Shown here one piece after another: positions 1-12,835 of a DNA stretch of 64,000 nucleotides. Below the pieces are notes generated by a model. The model saw only the letters and a program-made list of their open reading frames with translations. It ran no database searches and was not told the DNA's origin. Position numbers and translations under genes: made by a program. Each line of letters starts with the position of its first letter. The stretch's first letter is position 1. The DNA comes from Moniliophthora roreri (lineage: Eukaryota; Basidiomycota; Agaricomycetes; Agaricales; Marasmiaceae), in contig LATX02000020.1 in assembly GCA_001466705.2 (NCBI GenBank), positions 1 through 64,000 of the forward strand, written 5' to 3'.

Positions 1-27
1 ATACTTGAACTAAGCTAACTCTATCAG

Positions 28-760
28 GCTCCCAGAGAGGCTGAAGCAGAGCTTGCAGAGATGAATTGTCAAGGAACCATTGATGTTGTTCTGACTGATG
101 ATGTTGATGCACTTATTTTCAGTGCAGAATTTGTTATCTGCCTTACTCAGTTAGTATTCTTCCTCTGAACTTGAAATTCTTTCTCACTGCTGACATATCA
201 GGCTGGAATACAAGAAAGGACAGAGTGTAAGAGATGACATTTGGATCTACATGAGTATGGTGTTAGAGAATGATGATAGGTTGGAGCTAACATGACCAGG
301 CCTTGTATTGTTAGCTCTTATCACAGGAGATGATTATGATACTGGTATTAAGAAAGCAGGTATTGAGACTGGGCTGACAATGGCTCAGTGTGGTTTTGGG
401 AAGACACTGATTGAAGGTTATACCAAATTCAGGGACATTCTGATGCAGCTACACTAGTTTCTCAAACAATGGCAGCAGACTATTAGGGAGGAACTTTGAA
501 CCAACTTGTGGGGATTTCTGGTTCATCAATGCCCAAGTGTAGCTGAGAAAGTCCTCAAATCATTTCCAAAGCTTGAGATACTTGAAGCATACTGGAGCCT
601 AGTGACATCATAGAGTCCTGAGCAGATGCCTCCCAATACCACTTCCTGGTGCCCATCATTACTATGACTCAATGAACTTGCAGAGTTCTGCACAGAGCAC
701 CTTTTTCCTTGTCAACAAATCTTCAAACAGCTTCATTGTCATATCTGGCCTGGCATTGTT
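28..760 (+). pseudogene. Decayed XPG/Rad2-type nuclease (GEN1-like) fragment
   Basis: A peptide beginning APREAEAEL and continuing TDDVDALIF is encoded at 28-138, directly after a plausible intron end (CTAAC...CAG). This is the XPG I-region, whose acidic residues (E, E, D, D) bind the catalytic metals in FEN1/XPG/GEN1 nucleases. A second in-frame block at 296-457 contains LLALITGDDYDTGIKKAG, the helix-hairpin-helix-like region that follows the I-region in this family. Further family-like residues (WQQTIREEL, then SFPKLEILEAYW) follow to about 760. Stop codons lie between and inside the blocks, and the N-terminal half is missing because the window starts here. GEN1-like proteins cleave branched DNA in the nucleus, but this copy cannot encode an active enzyme. 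It lies in CpG-poor repeat DNA, so it may have been carried or duplicated by a mobile element (inference). Confidence 0.7.
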
Positions 761-925
761 TTTAAAATTCTTTCTTTAGTATGTTATGTGGACTCTTTTA
801 TGTGTTCCCATCACTCACCACCACATCTAATTTTGTAGTCAAATGTAGGCTATGATCCCAACAGTCACCAAATACATACTGGTATATCTTCTACCAGCTT
901 GAAGCTAGTATCAAAAACAGTGCAG

Positions 926-2365
926 TAATAGGGCAAACCCAGAAAAGGCCCAATTTTATTTGTTTTATATTACTTTTGAATCAGAACACTTTAATATGAC
1001 ACAAGATAATGGGTAATTAGGACTAGAGTGAGCCCAGTCTGCTAGTCATTGCCTTAGAGAAGCTATGGTGCATTGGAAAGTATGAAGAGCTATATAATAT
1101 GCTATACAGAGGTGTCTAAGCTGTACTTTCTGACCTATCTATGTATCAGATCCAAAAGCAGATCACTCCTGAAAACTGTAGGGAACCTAACTATATCCTA
1201 ATGAATGTATTGGCTAGTTAACCAAGCTCTCAAAAGTGCTATCAATGGAATTTTATTTTTATTTTAACTTTCTATGACATCTGCAAAGTGCAATGTGCAG
1301 TCAAACAGTATGAAGGTACTTAGATGAGATATCAAAACAAGACAACTTAGAACAGGAACAATCAAAGAACAATTGTCTTCCAAATTCAATATATGGATCA
1401 AAGTAGACAATCTCTTAATGAAGAGTTCAGAGGTGGCAAAGACATATGAAATAACATAACTAGGTATGGAGCAACCTCAGAAGGAAGGAAACCATTTTTG
1501 AAGGACTGCTATTATCTACAGACCTATACAACAAGACAGAACATAAATCTTTAATGCATAAGAAGTCCTAAATAAGACTGAGCATGTGTAGTTGAAGGAG
1601 ATAGAAGCAGTAACAGCATGTTCTGACCTCAGAATCTTTGGCATTTAGTTCTCTGCTGAAGTGTGGATGCTAGAAAGGGAAATGCTGTAAGAAAATAGGA
1701 CAGATACACCTATCTGCTTGTAGATACCTGAATTAGAAAAGAGAAAATACAAAATTATAGAGTCCAGACCACCTGGAGAAGTAGATACCCATGCAGATAT
1801 GGTTGGATACCCTAGTGGCCAGACTCCATGACATCCAAATATTCCCTCTTTTAGCATCTCAGTCACTCATTTATTATTTCTGAATTATTGGACATTATTC
1901 CTAATTTTCTGTAGATATATTCCATGGACTGTATATAAGGACAGCTAGATATTCATATATACTCAAGTAACTCTGCCCCCTCTGATTGTGAATACATGAT
2001 GAGTTTGTTTAGTGTATAATTGTGTGTGCTATTCCAGTTTTGCTTCCTCACTTCAGGCTCTGGAGATTGGTCCTGAGTGATTCCAGAGAGATAGAAATCT
2101 GATAACAAACTTGCATTGTAAGAGACAAAGAGTAACATCTTTAGTGCATTTGGCACTTTTCTAAGAGACACTTTACATCAAGAAGAAGCCTTGGGCACTT
2201 GGAGTGTGGCCTGTGTTGGGTATCAGGTTGTGACACACTTAGAGTCTTAGCAAGGGGTGTGCCTATGCTGAACTCTTTGTAGAAATTAGTCTAGGACCTT
2301 TTCCAGTATGCTGTATGCTGTAGTTGTCTTAAAGAAGTCTTGAACTCCATAGGGTCAGACTAGGC
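926..2365 (-). repeat. R-family repeat, inverted truncated copy (R0)
   Basis: This stretch is the diverged reverse complement of the 1.75-kb repeat found at 41941-43695 and 44943-46691. Shared landmarks include the tract resembling TCATATTAAAGTGTTCCAAT near one end and the segment around GGAGTTCAAGACTTCTT near 2340. The copy stops at about 2365, where a T-family repeat starts, so about 300 bp of the R 5' end is missing. It has diverged more from R1 and R2 than they have from each other, so it is the oldest copy in the window. No protein of recognisable family is encoded. Confidence 0.8.
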
Positions 2366-2463
2366 ATCAGTATATTGACACTGTGCCTTCTGGCCTTTTA
2401 TGGCATTTCCAGCCTTTCTGGCCTTTCAAAAGGTTGAGACCAAGATATCAAAAGTTGAAGCAT
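2366..2463 (+). repeat. T-family repeat, truncated copy (T0)
   Basis: About 98 bp match the beginning of the T repeats at 4420 and 7090 (TTGACAC...GCCTTCTGGCC...AAAGGTTGAGACCAAGATAT). The match ends exactly at the ambiguous base N at 2464, while the other copies continue for another 400 bp. Confidence 0.8.
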
Positions 2464-2464
2464 N

Positions 2465-3689
<1,225 letters not shown>

Positions 3690-3890
3690 CAGCCCATATT
3701 GATGGACCACTAGGGTTGTAATGTGATTGTAATGCCCTTCTTGGGTTGTAATGGTGTTGCAACTGATCATAATTATTATTGTATGTTACAACTAGGTTAC
3801 CATATCTGACTTGGCATATAACGGGGTTGCTAATGATTATGTATCTCATAATGCATTATGGGGGTTATAACCCTATTATAATGTGACGTG
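3690..3890. repeat. Cluster of GGGTTRTAA-type motifs
   Basis: Several copies of GGGTTGTAATG, GGGTTATAACCC and related motifs occur in both orientations within 200 bp. Similar clusters lie at 28858-28985 and about 29830-29930. Such subterminal repeats are common in DNA transposons, but no terminal inverted repeat could be paired here. Confidence 0.5.
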
Positions 3891-6505
3891 CTTTTTGCAG
3901 GTGAACAGCCATCGCTTTGGTATCAAGAACCTGGCCTTCAGCTTCCATGGTAGGTGAGTTGACGGTGTTGACCTGTACAGCATCCATAGCAATGTCCACA
4001 TTCCCAGATTTGGTGCCTGATTGATGGTTAGCATTGACATTGACAGAGCCAATTGCCTGAGAATTGGATTCTGAGAGTCTGTCAGAATCCATAAGAGGTG
4101 GTGTGCATGTATTGATAGACACAGTAGGTGAAGACCTAGTCATTGGATCAAGAGTGTTCATAGCAGTACTTGCTGCAGTGGGCCATCAGGGTCTGATGGC
4201 AATTACGAGTCTGTTTCTGGCATTGTGGTTTTGCAGAAACTTGAAAGCTGAACAAACAATGAAGTGAGCCAAATAAAACAATCTATCGACATCTATCAGA
4301 CCACAACTTTCCCACCCACTTATACCTTCCACATAAGGAAAAATTTGGCAGATAAAGACGAATCCTTGTAAACTTGGACTTGTAACCTACCTTGCTTGCT
4401 GTTCCTTCATGGGGTAGGGCCATCAGTACATTGACACCATGCCTTCTGGCCTTTTATGGCATTTTCGGCATTTTCGGCCTTTCAAAAGGTTGAGACCAAG
4501 ATATCAAAAGTTGAAGTGTTATATGCTACTTACAGGTATCAACTATATACCTGTTAGCTAGTAACACTACCTCCCAGATTATAGAGGGCACCATATACTC
4601 AACAGACTATTTTTCAAGTCAATTTCATCTAGTTGATGGTATCCCGGGCATGTTGACCAATAAGGGTTCACAGTGAGCTTCTTGTGCATAGAAATAGACC
4701 TATTTACAGTAATTTAATCTTAAACTACCCTCTCAGCTTGACTTGTTTACTCCCAACAATGTAGTACAATGTGACACAGCTAGCTGCTCTGGGGGACCTA
4801 GCCTTTTGAGAGTCTAGACCACCTGGCCCAGCCAGCCTTTTGGCCTTTTTGGGGGTGATTCCCAGCCAAAAAGTTGTCCCAGCATTTCGGCCCAAAAGGC
4901 CACAAAAGGCCACAAAAAGGCCAGAAATGCTGGGTGATGTCATCCTGCTGATGTAGTGGAATGTGGGTTGCAGTTGGGTTCAAGATAGAGTCAGCCGTAC
5001 CCATGACTTGAGTTTGAACAGGGTCTGTTGTAGTTGGTTGTATAACTCCTACAGAAGGAGAATTCGTCTCAGCTGAGGATAATGAAGCAGCATCTGTGGC
5101 TGGTGGGCTGTGATCAACATCATTGCAGATGATAAAATAGTAAATGTACCCAGAGTCAGAGTTCCCCATGCCTTCAAAGGTTCTTCAAAACCTTCCTTGT
5201 ACTTCACTTATAGTGCTTTGGGAATTCTCAAAAGGATGCTTCTGGGTCCAGCAACCATAACCCTTAATAAATATGAGTTAAATTATCAGTGAAGGGAAAG
5301 GAGCATGATCTCACATTTCTGTATAGGTTTGGCCATTACTGAGATTGCAGATGAAATGTACAATGAATCGGACATTGCCACACTGATTCCAGCCAGTTCC
5401 AATGAGGGGTTTCAGAGTGATGGAAATCCAGGCTGGTAGGTTCTCCTGGTTGCTAAGATAAAATCAGTATGATGCTGAGAACAAAATAGCTAAGTGACTT
5501 ACTCTGCAATGTGTTCAGATGGCAGATCCCAGAATCTATTCTTGTTGATGGTCTTAGCTTTGTCTTCGAATGGCTTCTTCTCAAGTTCAGTAAGCTTTCC
5601 CCACAGTTCATCATGGACTGTGTTCCAAGTGTGGAGATACACACTTCCTCAAGAGCCAGGAGCATGACAATGAACCTCTGTCTGGATGACGTTAGTGTTT
5701 TCATGGCACCATTCACTTATTGTGTTGGTCACCCAGGATATATTACCCTGAGACATAGATGAACTGGTGGCTGTAGTAGCAGGAGCAGAAGCTGGAGGTA
5801 GTGTGCTAGGGACTATGGCAGCCACTGAAAGTGGAGCAGACATAGAGGCACCTGGCATTGAGGGAGGTGAGACGATAGTGGTTGGCATTGGATGTGAAGT
5901 AGCTGGTGGTGGTGGAGTGGGTAGAGGTGTGGTCAGTATTGAAGGATTAGATGTCATAGAATATGGTGGTGGTGGAAGATAAGGCAGTGGTGGAAGATAA
6001 GGCAGTGGTGGCAGAGGAGGTGGTGCATCACCTCTCTGTAACCTTGTGCAATGGATATGAGTAGTGTTAGTGAGAATCTTGAAAAGAGGCTGCATTGAAT
6101 CAGTAACAAGTAAAAACTAGGGATAAGAGCACATACCTGAAGAAAGATTGCTCAAGGCAAGCGACCATAGTTGAAATGTTTGACAAATGGTGTTGGAACA
6201 TTTCATTCTACCCATGACTTCTTTGTGAACAAGAGATGCTGAGGTAACTTGGTTTCAGCCCAGTACCTCTTGAAGAACTCAGCTTCAACCCAGTTTTTCT
6301 CAGAGGTAGAACACATATGGTTAGCCATAGCAGTACTAATGGCTGTAACTGGACCACTGAGTACACTGACAACAGTACCGGTGCTTGTGACATGGATGTC
6401 AGGTACAGTAGGAGGAAGGGTTGGAGTTGGGTTTGCTGCACCTACTACAGCACCAGGAGTGGCACAAGAAGCAAGTACATTGGAAGTAGGGGGTGTGATG
6501 GTCAT
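3865..6505 (-). pseudogene. Decayed Pro/Ser/Thr-rich multi-exon gene, family not recognised
   Basis: On the minus strand several long open pieces look like exons of one gene read from 6505 downward. They are: a Thr/Pro/Val-rich start with WVEAEFFKRYW at about 6250-6300; a Pro-rich piece at 6095-5750 with repeats of PPLPYL; a charged piece with WGKLTELEKKPFEDKAK at about 5600-5560; and two Ser/Thr/Gln-rich pieces at 5169-4950 and 4161-3900. Stop codons and frameshifts separate them, and a T-family repeat (4420-4938) interrupts the last part. The charged piece resembles, in composition only, HMG-box-like segments of Agaricomycete proteins. The presumed N terminus lies only about 30 bp from the telomeric tract. 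Function unknown. Confidence 0.4.
4420..4938 (+). mobile_element. T-family repeat, full copy (T1), MITE-like
   Basis: About 520 bp shared with 7090-7620. The left part reads CATTGACACCATGCC followed by TTCTGGCCTTTTATGGC. The right part, read on the other strand, also contains TTCTGGCCTTTTTGTGGC, so the ends carry inverted GGCCTTTT-rich motifs repeated several times. There is no coding capacity. It interrupts the decayed gene at 3865-6505. The class is uncertain; a non-autonomous DNA transposon is the best guess. Confidence 0.6.
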
Positions 6506-6537
6506 GGCGTTACCAGAGGCAACAGCAGTGGCTATAN

Positions 6538-6676
6538 TAACCCCTAACCCCTAACCCTAACCCCTAACCCCTAACCCCTAACCCCTAACCCCTAACCCTA
6601 ACCCCTAACCCCTAACCCCTAACCCCTAACCCTAACCCCTAACCCCTAACCCCTAACCCCTAACCCCTAACCCTAA
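6538..6676 (+). repeat. Interstitial telomeric repeat tract
   Basis: Sixteen CCCCTAA and four CCCTAA units run without interruption after a leading TAA. The order is 2 x CCCCTAA, CCCTAA, 5 x, CCCTAA, 4 x, CCCTAA, 5 x, CCCTAA. The C-rich strand reads 5'->3' on the plus strand, the orientation expected for a left chromosome end with the chromosome body to the right. An ambiguous base N lies at 6537, immediately left of the tract. This is either an assembly join at a true telomere or a genuine interstitial insertion. Confidence 0.95.
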
Positions 6677-7089
6677 GTAACCCCTATAAATACTGTCATA
6701 TATTTCAATTTAAGATTGTGAGTTCATCTGCATCTGCAATCTCTTATTGTCTAGCATATGACCTCAACATGGTCTTTTTGGGTTTATCCGACATTTGACT
6801 CTAGCCATTCATCATGCTGTGATGAACTACAGACCCCTCAGATTCAACACCTACTGGAAGATCAAAACCCAATACAGCTGCTATAGTTGGAGGAGTTGTT
6901 GGTAGGCTTGCTCTAGTGGCACTTTTGATTTCAGTGCTTTTATAGGTGTGTTGTCACCATGTGAGAGATGTTGAGAATCATCAATCCACTGACAACCCCA
7001 TAATTCACTCTGGGATCATCAGTGAGCATCTGATACAGGAGAAAAGCCACCTATTTTTGCCTCCCAGACATTTGAGCTCTGGCAGTATC
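6677..7089. other. CpG-poor DNA next to telomeric tract, no gene recognised
   Basis: About 410 bp with no recognisable family. The minus strand at about 7085-6960 is open for a short Arg/Gln-containing peptide that could be a decayed exon, but nothing supports a product. Confidence 0.3.
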
Positions 7090-7620
7090 ACATTGGTGCA
7101 TTGACACCATGCCTTCTAGCCTTTCAAAAGGTTGAGACCAAGATATTGAAAGTTGAAGTGTTATATGCCACTTACAGGTGGCAACTATGTACCTGTTAGC
7201 TAGTAACACTACTTCCCAGATTATAGAGGGCACCATATACTCAACAGATTATTTTCAAGTCAATTTCATCCAGTTGATAGTATCCTAGGCATGTTGATCA
7301 ATAAGGGTTTATAGTGAGCTTCTTGTGCATAGAAATAGACCTATTTACAGTAATACAATCTTAAACTACCCTCTCAGCTTGACTTGTATATTTCCAACAA
7401 TGTAGTACAATGTGACACAGCTAGCTCTGGGGGACCTAGCCTTTTGAGAGTCTAGACCACTCAGCCCAGCCAGCCTTGTGGCCTTTTTGAGGGTGATTCC
7501 CAGCCAAAAAATTGTCCCAGCATTTTGGAAAGCTGGACCTAGTCTTTTACCTTCAGCATTTCAGCCCAAAAGGCCACAAAAAGGCTGAAAATGCCAGGTG
7601 ATGTCATCCTGCCAATGCAG
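7090..7620 (+). mobile_element. T-family repeat, full copy (T2)
   Basis: Same order of blocks as the copy at 4420-4938: TTGACACCATGCC, the TCAAAAGGTTGAGACC block, the TAGTAACACTAC block, and AAAGGCCACAAAAAGG near the end followed by GGTGATGTCATCCTG. It carries a small extra segment near 7530-7560 and scattered, mostly transition-type differences. Confidence 0.75.
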
Positions 7621-10047
7621 AAGATCTAGCAATGACAACATCAGAAACTTCTATGTCTCAGTCAACAGCTGGTGATCAACTTACCACTGTCCCAACAGAA
7701 GTACTTGTCGGAACATTGAATGACAAGCTTCAGCCTCAGCACTGGAGACCAGATGAAAGCCCACTAGTTTATGTAGAGAATTCTAGAAATTAATAGATAC
7801 TTCTATACAATCACTCAAATCAACTTGATCAGCTTTTGTCTCACTGATTGTGACATGAAGCATTCACCAATACATGCTCAAGGAATTGCCAGGTCTTTGG
7901 GAACATAAGTAGAGTCTATACTAAAGGTTGTATGTGCAATGTCCACACATAACTAAACAGCTGAAAAGAACTAGTGGCTAAGAATTCAATAGTGTAAAAA
8001 CACAGCTACTCACAGTTCCCATTTGTCGACCTTGCCACATTGTACATGGCTAGTAGGATGCTCACAATCACCAGATTGAATGAGCAGGTAGTTTGCTGTA
8101 TGCTGAATTTTGGTCATAGCAGAACACTCACCATAGTGCTGAGAAGGTATTATATGCTGTGAGCATATAGCCTTAGGGTGTGGCTTACAAGACTCATAGG
8201 CTGCTTTTGTAGTGTTCTTTCTTAGCTGCCAAGGTCAGAAAGGATTGCAAGAGGCAATTTCATTCCTGAGCATTGACTTTAGTCTGTTGATGAAGTGGTC
8301 CTCAAAACATTAGCAACAATATCTCTTAGAATGGCTTGTACAGTGTAAATAGTACATACATTATTCACTGCTGAGAATGCCCAATCCAATGCTGGCTTCC
8401 TTTTAGCTTCATGAACATCAGTTCCTGCAAGGCATTTTCCATCAAAACCATTTCTCAACAAGCAAACCATGTTTGTAAACTCCACATTCAATTCATATAC
8501 TCCAACTCACTAGTTCTCTATAATGTTCACTATTTCAACCCATCTGTGCCTATAGCATGCTCACTTGTACTTTGATAGCAAGCTCATGATGCTGATGTGC
8601 CCAATGGCTAGGTATCTGGACAGATCATTTCTGTAGTAGCATTGAGCCCTCCCAACTAAAATAGGTGACAATTGTTGGATTTTAGCCAAGGAAAATCAAG
8701 AATGGACAAAGCCACTAACAGCTTCATATTTTCCTTCCAACATGTAAAATCCTGATACCGTACTCAGCATTCTGAGGACTCACCCAGTTAACACTACCCC
8801 CAACTCATCGCCACATGATCACCGTCCTTCACTGTCCATATGCTCAATCTTGATCACAGGCCTGCCAAACTAGCGTAATTGACTCGGAAATGTAGAAATA
8901 CACCTGGATAAGACCATTAGTTGGATAGGAATGTGGATGGCTGGGGGAGTAGGGATGAAACTTGTCGAGAGTGTCAAAATTATGGTGCGTACTTATTTCC
9001 TTTCCCCAAAAATTCGAACTGACCCCTCACTTAAGCAGCCTTCGAGTCCAGCGGTGAAGATAATTTACGCGGGAAGTCAGGTGGTTTCCGAAAGTTTCCT
9101 TCCTCTGCTATCTTTGGGTGGCGTTCAATGGAACATGTCTGAACTCAGCTGAGTGTCCTGATGAGCTATAACTTTGTTATGTAGCTAATGTACCTATCTA
9201 GCGTGTCTCTCCAGCCCCCGAATCAAATCAGACCACTGGTATGTCATCCCCCGAGGTATGTCGTCGTTATCTACGTCTGAGCTTCGATACGCGACTTGTG
9301 CTCCCCCAGGTGTTTTTACCCTTGAAATGGCACGATCTGGTGAGCGGGCATAGCGACCGGGCGACAGGCGGCGGGGTGTAGTACAGCGGATGGGCAGGGA
9401 TGGACAGGGAGAGGCAGGGAGAGGCAAGGGGAGGGTCCGAGGGCATTCGAAAGAGGCACCTGGCCGATATCGTCACTCATTGTCACTCATTGTCAATTAT
9501 AGTGATCGATGTATTCTAACAGCAATAAAATACACATTGTTCACTGCTACCATCGTCACCACTCGTCGTACTTCGTCTATAGTCCTTAATTTACCAATTT
9601 GATAATAAACGTCTTTTGGCATCTGTCATCTGCTCATGTCGTCTGCTCACGGCCATACCCGACACCAAGTTTCACTGGGATTGAGGTGCTGCTATGGGCT
9701 AGACTGGTGGTCACTTGAATCCCAAAATGATGAATTGCCATATACATACATATACACTAGATACTTGAGATAAACAACAACCAGAAATATGAACAGAAAT
9801 GATAGAAACCCTAGTAGCCATCCAGCCATATGGGTAGTGCAAGTACTACAATCATGTCACGCTCCTGTCATAATTTCAGTAGCGAAACCAAAGTCAAAAA
9901 TCCCTCTCGGGCGTTGCTTGATAATCACTGATATTGACAGCGCTTGCAACAACAAGAAACGAATAGCTGAGCACAATGAACTAATTAGGAATCAAATGTG
10001 GGCCTGTAACAGTGTTCACTCACAATATCCGGGACCGCTCCTCGTCA
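7621..10047. other. Transition from decayed repeat DNA to host DNA, no gene recognised
   Basis: Positions 7621 to about 8750 are CpG-poor like the left flank and hold only short open frames. From about 8780 CpG becomes frequent and base composition matches the gene-bearing block. A purine-rich G tract (GGACAGGGAGAGGCAGGGAG and onward, 9399-9436) could form unusual structure. No conserved exon was recognised. The last few hundred bases are probably the 3' flank of the SWIM-RING gene. Confidence 0.4.
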
Positions 10048-11502
10048 TCACTCAAATTCATACTGCCGATAGTCGTATCGGTATCCACGTTCATAATGAC
10101 CATAGCCGCGCCTCACGCCGTGATAGTCTGTCAACAACTCGTCGGCCTTGAAGTCATATAGGCGAAGAAAGCATACGTACATGTCGAGGTGTCCCTTACA
10201 GGACTGACGCTTTCAAAGCCAGGCATACCCGCTAGGTTCATGTACCCCTCACTCGTCCTGGACCCTCCTGCATGGGCCGGCATGTGAGAAGGGTCTGGAA
10301 GTGGAAGGCATCAGTATCTTATAATGCTCTGACATAGCATGACAACATACCGCTCCAAGGAGACCGACAATATACGCACTCCAATTTACTATCTGCCAGG
10401 CCGCCTTTGTAAAGCAAGTCTGAAAACAACAGATGAAGGGGTCTGAATCGGAAATGTAGAAGAAGTGGAACAAGAGCTGACTGGCATCCCAACATTCCCT
10501 ATGAACAGCATTATAACATGTCTTGCACCATTCCAGCGTTCCTTCGTACTCTTTAACGTCGATCATATTAGCACTGTGGAGAGTGGTGTAGCATATCCCA
10601 CAGTCGTCCTCCAGGGTTGGGAGACGGCGTTTATCGTCTTTCAAGAGATTTATCAGCCTCATGTCAGTGGTTAGGTCAGACATGGAAACATACCCGCATT
10701 GGCAGTAGCTTTGGACGACGACGATTCAGCTTGACCAGTGGCACCTTTCCAAGCACCGATAGCCGTCTCGCTTGCTGCAACAGAGCGAAGTTGCGGAGGT
10801 GGAGGTGCAGAGGCGAATATATCCTCGAGTTCATAGGATAGCAGGGCCCTGGTTACAAGGGATATGAGTTCAAAGCGAATCTTGAGTGAATCACGGAACA
10901 AGAGAGGGGCGTACTTTTGGAACCAGTGATTGGAAGATCGATTGACCTGCAGGACCCTGAGGAAAACGAAGATCTGGCGCAAGAGATGGGATAAGGAAAA
11001 CAGTTTAAGGTCATCGATTTGAAACGCACAATATGTTTGCAGTGATTCCCCTTCCCGCAGTCGGGGCAGTCACAGCGAGGAGTTTTGTCAATAGTGACAG
11101 TGTATACCTGGTAAGAAGACCTCAGCTTTATGAAGTGAATGATAAGATAGAACGAAGGCACATTTCCCGTCGACCCGGTGATAGTAAAAACCTCCTTCAA
11201 TTCGCCTTCCTCACGCTGTCTGTTGAGGAGAAACAACCTGCTCGAGGAAACGTTAAGTTCAAGCCAGGAGTCCACATGGCAATGACGTACCTCTGCCCCA
11301 AAGCCCTATCCAGCCTATCTGAGATTGCATTCGGGCACTTGCTTCTGTACCTTGCTAACCGTTTTTCGGGCTCCACTACATCGCTAGCCTTGCGTTTTCC
11401 ATTGCCCTTCTGCGGAGACAAGGAACTGAGTCGATTGGGCTCTAATTTTGCCTTTTTGAAGGATGATTCAGCTTCGGGATCGTTCGCCTTGCGTTTGCCC
11501 AT
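10048..11502 (-). CDS. SWIM zinc finger / RING finger protein, putative E3 ubiquitin ligase
   Basis: Read on the minus strand with short introns removed by eye, this forms one open protein. It has a basic N terminus (MGKRKANDPEAE), then VFTITGSTGN and a SWIM finger CDCPDCGKGNHCKHI (about 11030-11085, pattern CxCxnCxH). After a low-complexity linker comes a RING-type finger: CGIC, then CKTC, HREC and CVYC at about 10590-10380. The Gly/Tyr/Arg-rich tail ends RQYEFE before the TGA at 10048-10050. SWIM plus RING is the arrangement of MEX/ZSWIM-type E3 ligases, in which the RING recruits an E2 enzyme. The start is the first Met of the basic segment. About seven introns, each near 50 bp, were placed by GT..AG and frame. 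The divergent neighbour at 11820 is a dead P450. Substrate unknown. Confidence 0.85.
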
Positions 11503-11819
11503 TGAGTAGCGGGGTGATAGTCGTGGTCGAAAAGATGCAAGCCGGCTGCAATTGCTTCACGATGGTCACATGCACGTGGATACCGAGTCACGTCACAGGT
11601 GACGAATTTTCTTTTAGGCCACGTCGGAACCGGCCGGCTGCTGTTCTGGCCCGAATCCATCTTCTCTGCTTCCGAATGTCCTTGCGATCGTATTTGAGGG
11701 ATTCTATGAGACCAAATGGATTTACGGTAATTTTACGCTGGAGAAGCTGGGTACCGCGGTCTACGGTAAACGCGCTCAATGGATCCACTCCGTCAATTTA
11801 GAAAACGTCCTGTTGGCGA
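11503..11819. other. Intergenic stretch, no gene recognised
   Basis: About 320 bp between the start of the SWIM-RING gene and the first recognisable P450 residues. It probably holds the promoter of the SWIM-RING gene. One minus-strand frame at 11588-11788 is open but has no family features. Confidence 0.35.
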
Positions 11820-12835
11820 TCTCTGAATGACTCTAAATATGCTTTCGACATGCTTGATAAGAATCGCCTGTACAGCAACAGATTGCGACTTGTTATGGAC
11901 GGCGAATCGGTTGGATGGGATGAGGCAACGTGGTCGCAATATCGAAGATTGATGCAATATTGATGACGCGGTTCCTTGGTACCGAGCGAAGAGGAGCATA
12001 TGATTAACGTGATGCTGGAGTTCCTAAAGAATATATTAGGGTCTCCAGGAAATTGGAAGGAGCATGGAAGGCGGTGAGTTTGTTTTGTTTCTGGATACAT
12101 CTCTATGTAGTACTTAGACACATGGCACATTCGCAACAGCAATCGTTTCGGAAATCGCTTTTGGGTACAAAGCAAAAAGCAATGATAATCTTATGAAACT
12201 CGTCGGCGAAGCCATGGAAAATTCTCTGAGGTGACTGCGTTGGTGCTATAAACGAGACATTTCTCCGTGCAATAATAATTCATCGAGAACAGTTCCATGC
12301 TCAAAGGGAAATCGAAAAATTCTCGGTCGAGGCATCTTACCAACACTCAACGATCGCATTCGCTTACTATATACGGAAGCGCTAATCTCAGAGGTATTCA
12401 AAAGGTATATCATTGGTCCCCTCAATTTGTCTATTTCTTCTTCCGCCAACTTTTGACCGAAAGGATGCCTCAGGGTTACATCACGTAGCAGCATCCATGA
12501 AGGACACTTCATTCCCAAAGGATTAGTCATTTTGACGAATAACTGGTACGCACCCACACAGACCGTCAAGCAGGGCTGATTAACGAAATAGGTGGTACTA
12601 TCATGATGGGAGAGACTACAGGAACCCCGATGTACTCTTCCCACAACACTCCATGGGCGAGAACAAAGAAAGGGATTCAAGAGAATTCCTATTCGGATAC
12701 AGATGTAGACGATTCACCCACTGTTTTCCGCTTTTACGAAGCTTACAATGAATACTACGTGAGCAGAGCATGTCCAGGTATCCACCCGGCAGAATCATCC
12801 CTCTTCTTCCATTCTCGCCTTGTTTATTATTGAGC
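11820..12835 (+). pseudogene. Cytochrome P450 pseudogene
   Basis: Plus-strand fragments follow P450 order across several frames. At about 11830-12070 are SKYAFDMLDKNRLYSNRLRL, VGWDEATWSQYRRLM and GNWKEHGRR (helix B-C region). At 12140-12232 is ATAIVSEIAFGYK. At about 12310-12420 is LPTLNDRIRLLYTEALISEV, the helix K approach with the E-R region degraded. Near 12500-12545 are EGHFIPKGLVILTNNW and then NPDVLFP. Near 12685 is REFLFGY. The heme-ligand motif ACPGIHPAE is at about 12768-12795, separated from FGY by some 60 bp. The N-terminal membrane anchor and the I-helix oxygen-binding region are missing, and stops and frameshifts occur (two stops after RRLMQY). P450s are ER haem monooxygenases, but this copy is not functional. 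It lies back-to-back with the SWIM-RING gene and tail-to-tail with the F-box gene. Confidence 0.85.
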
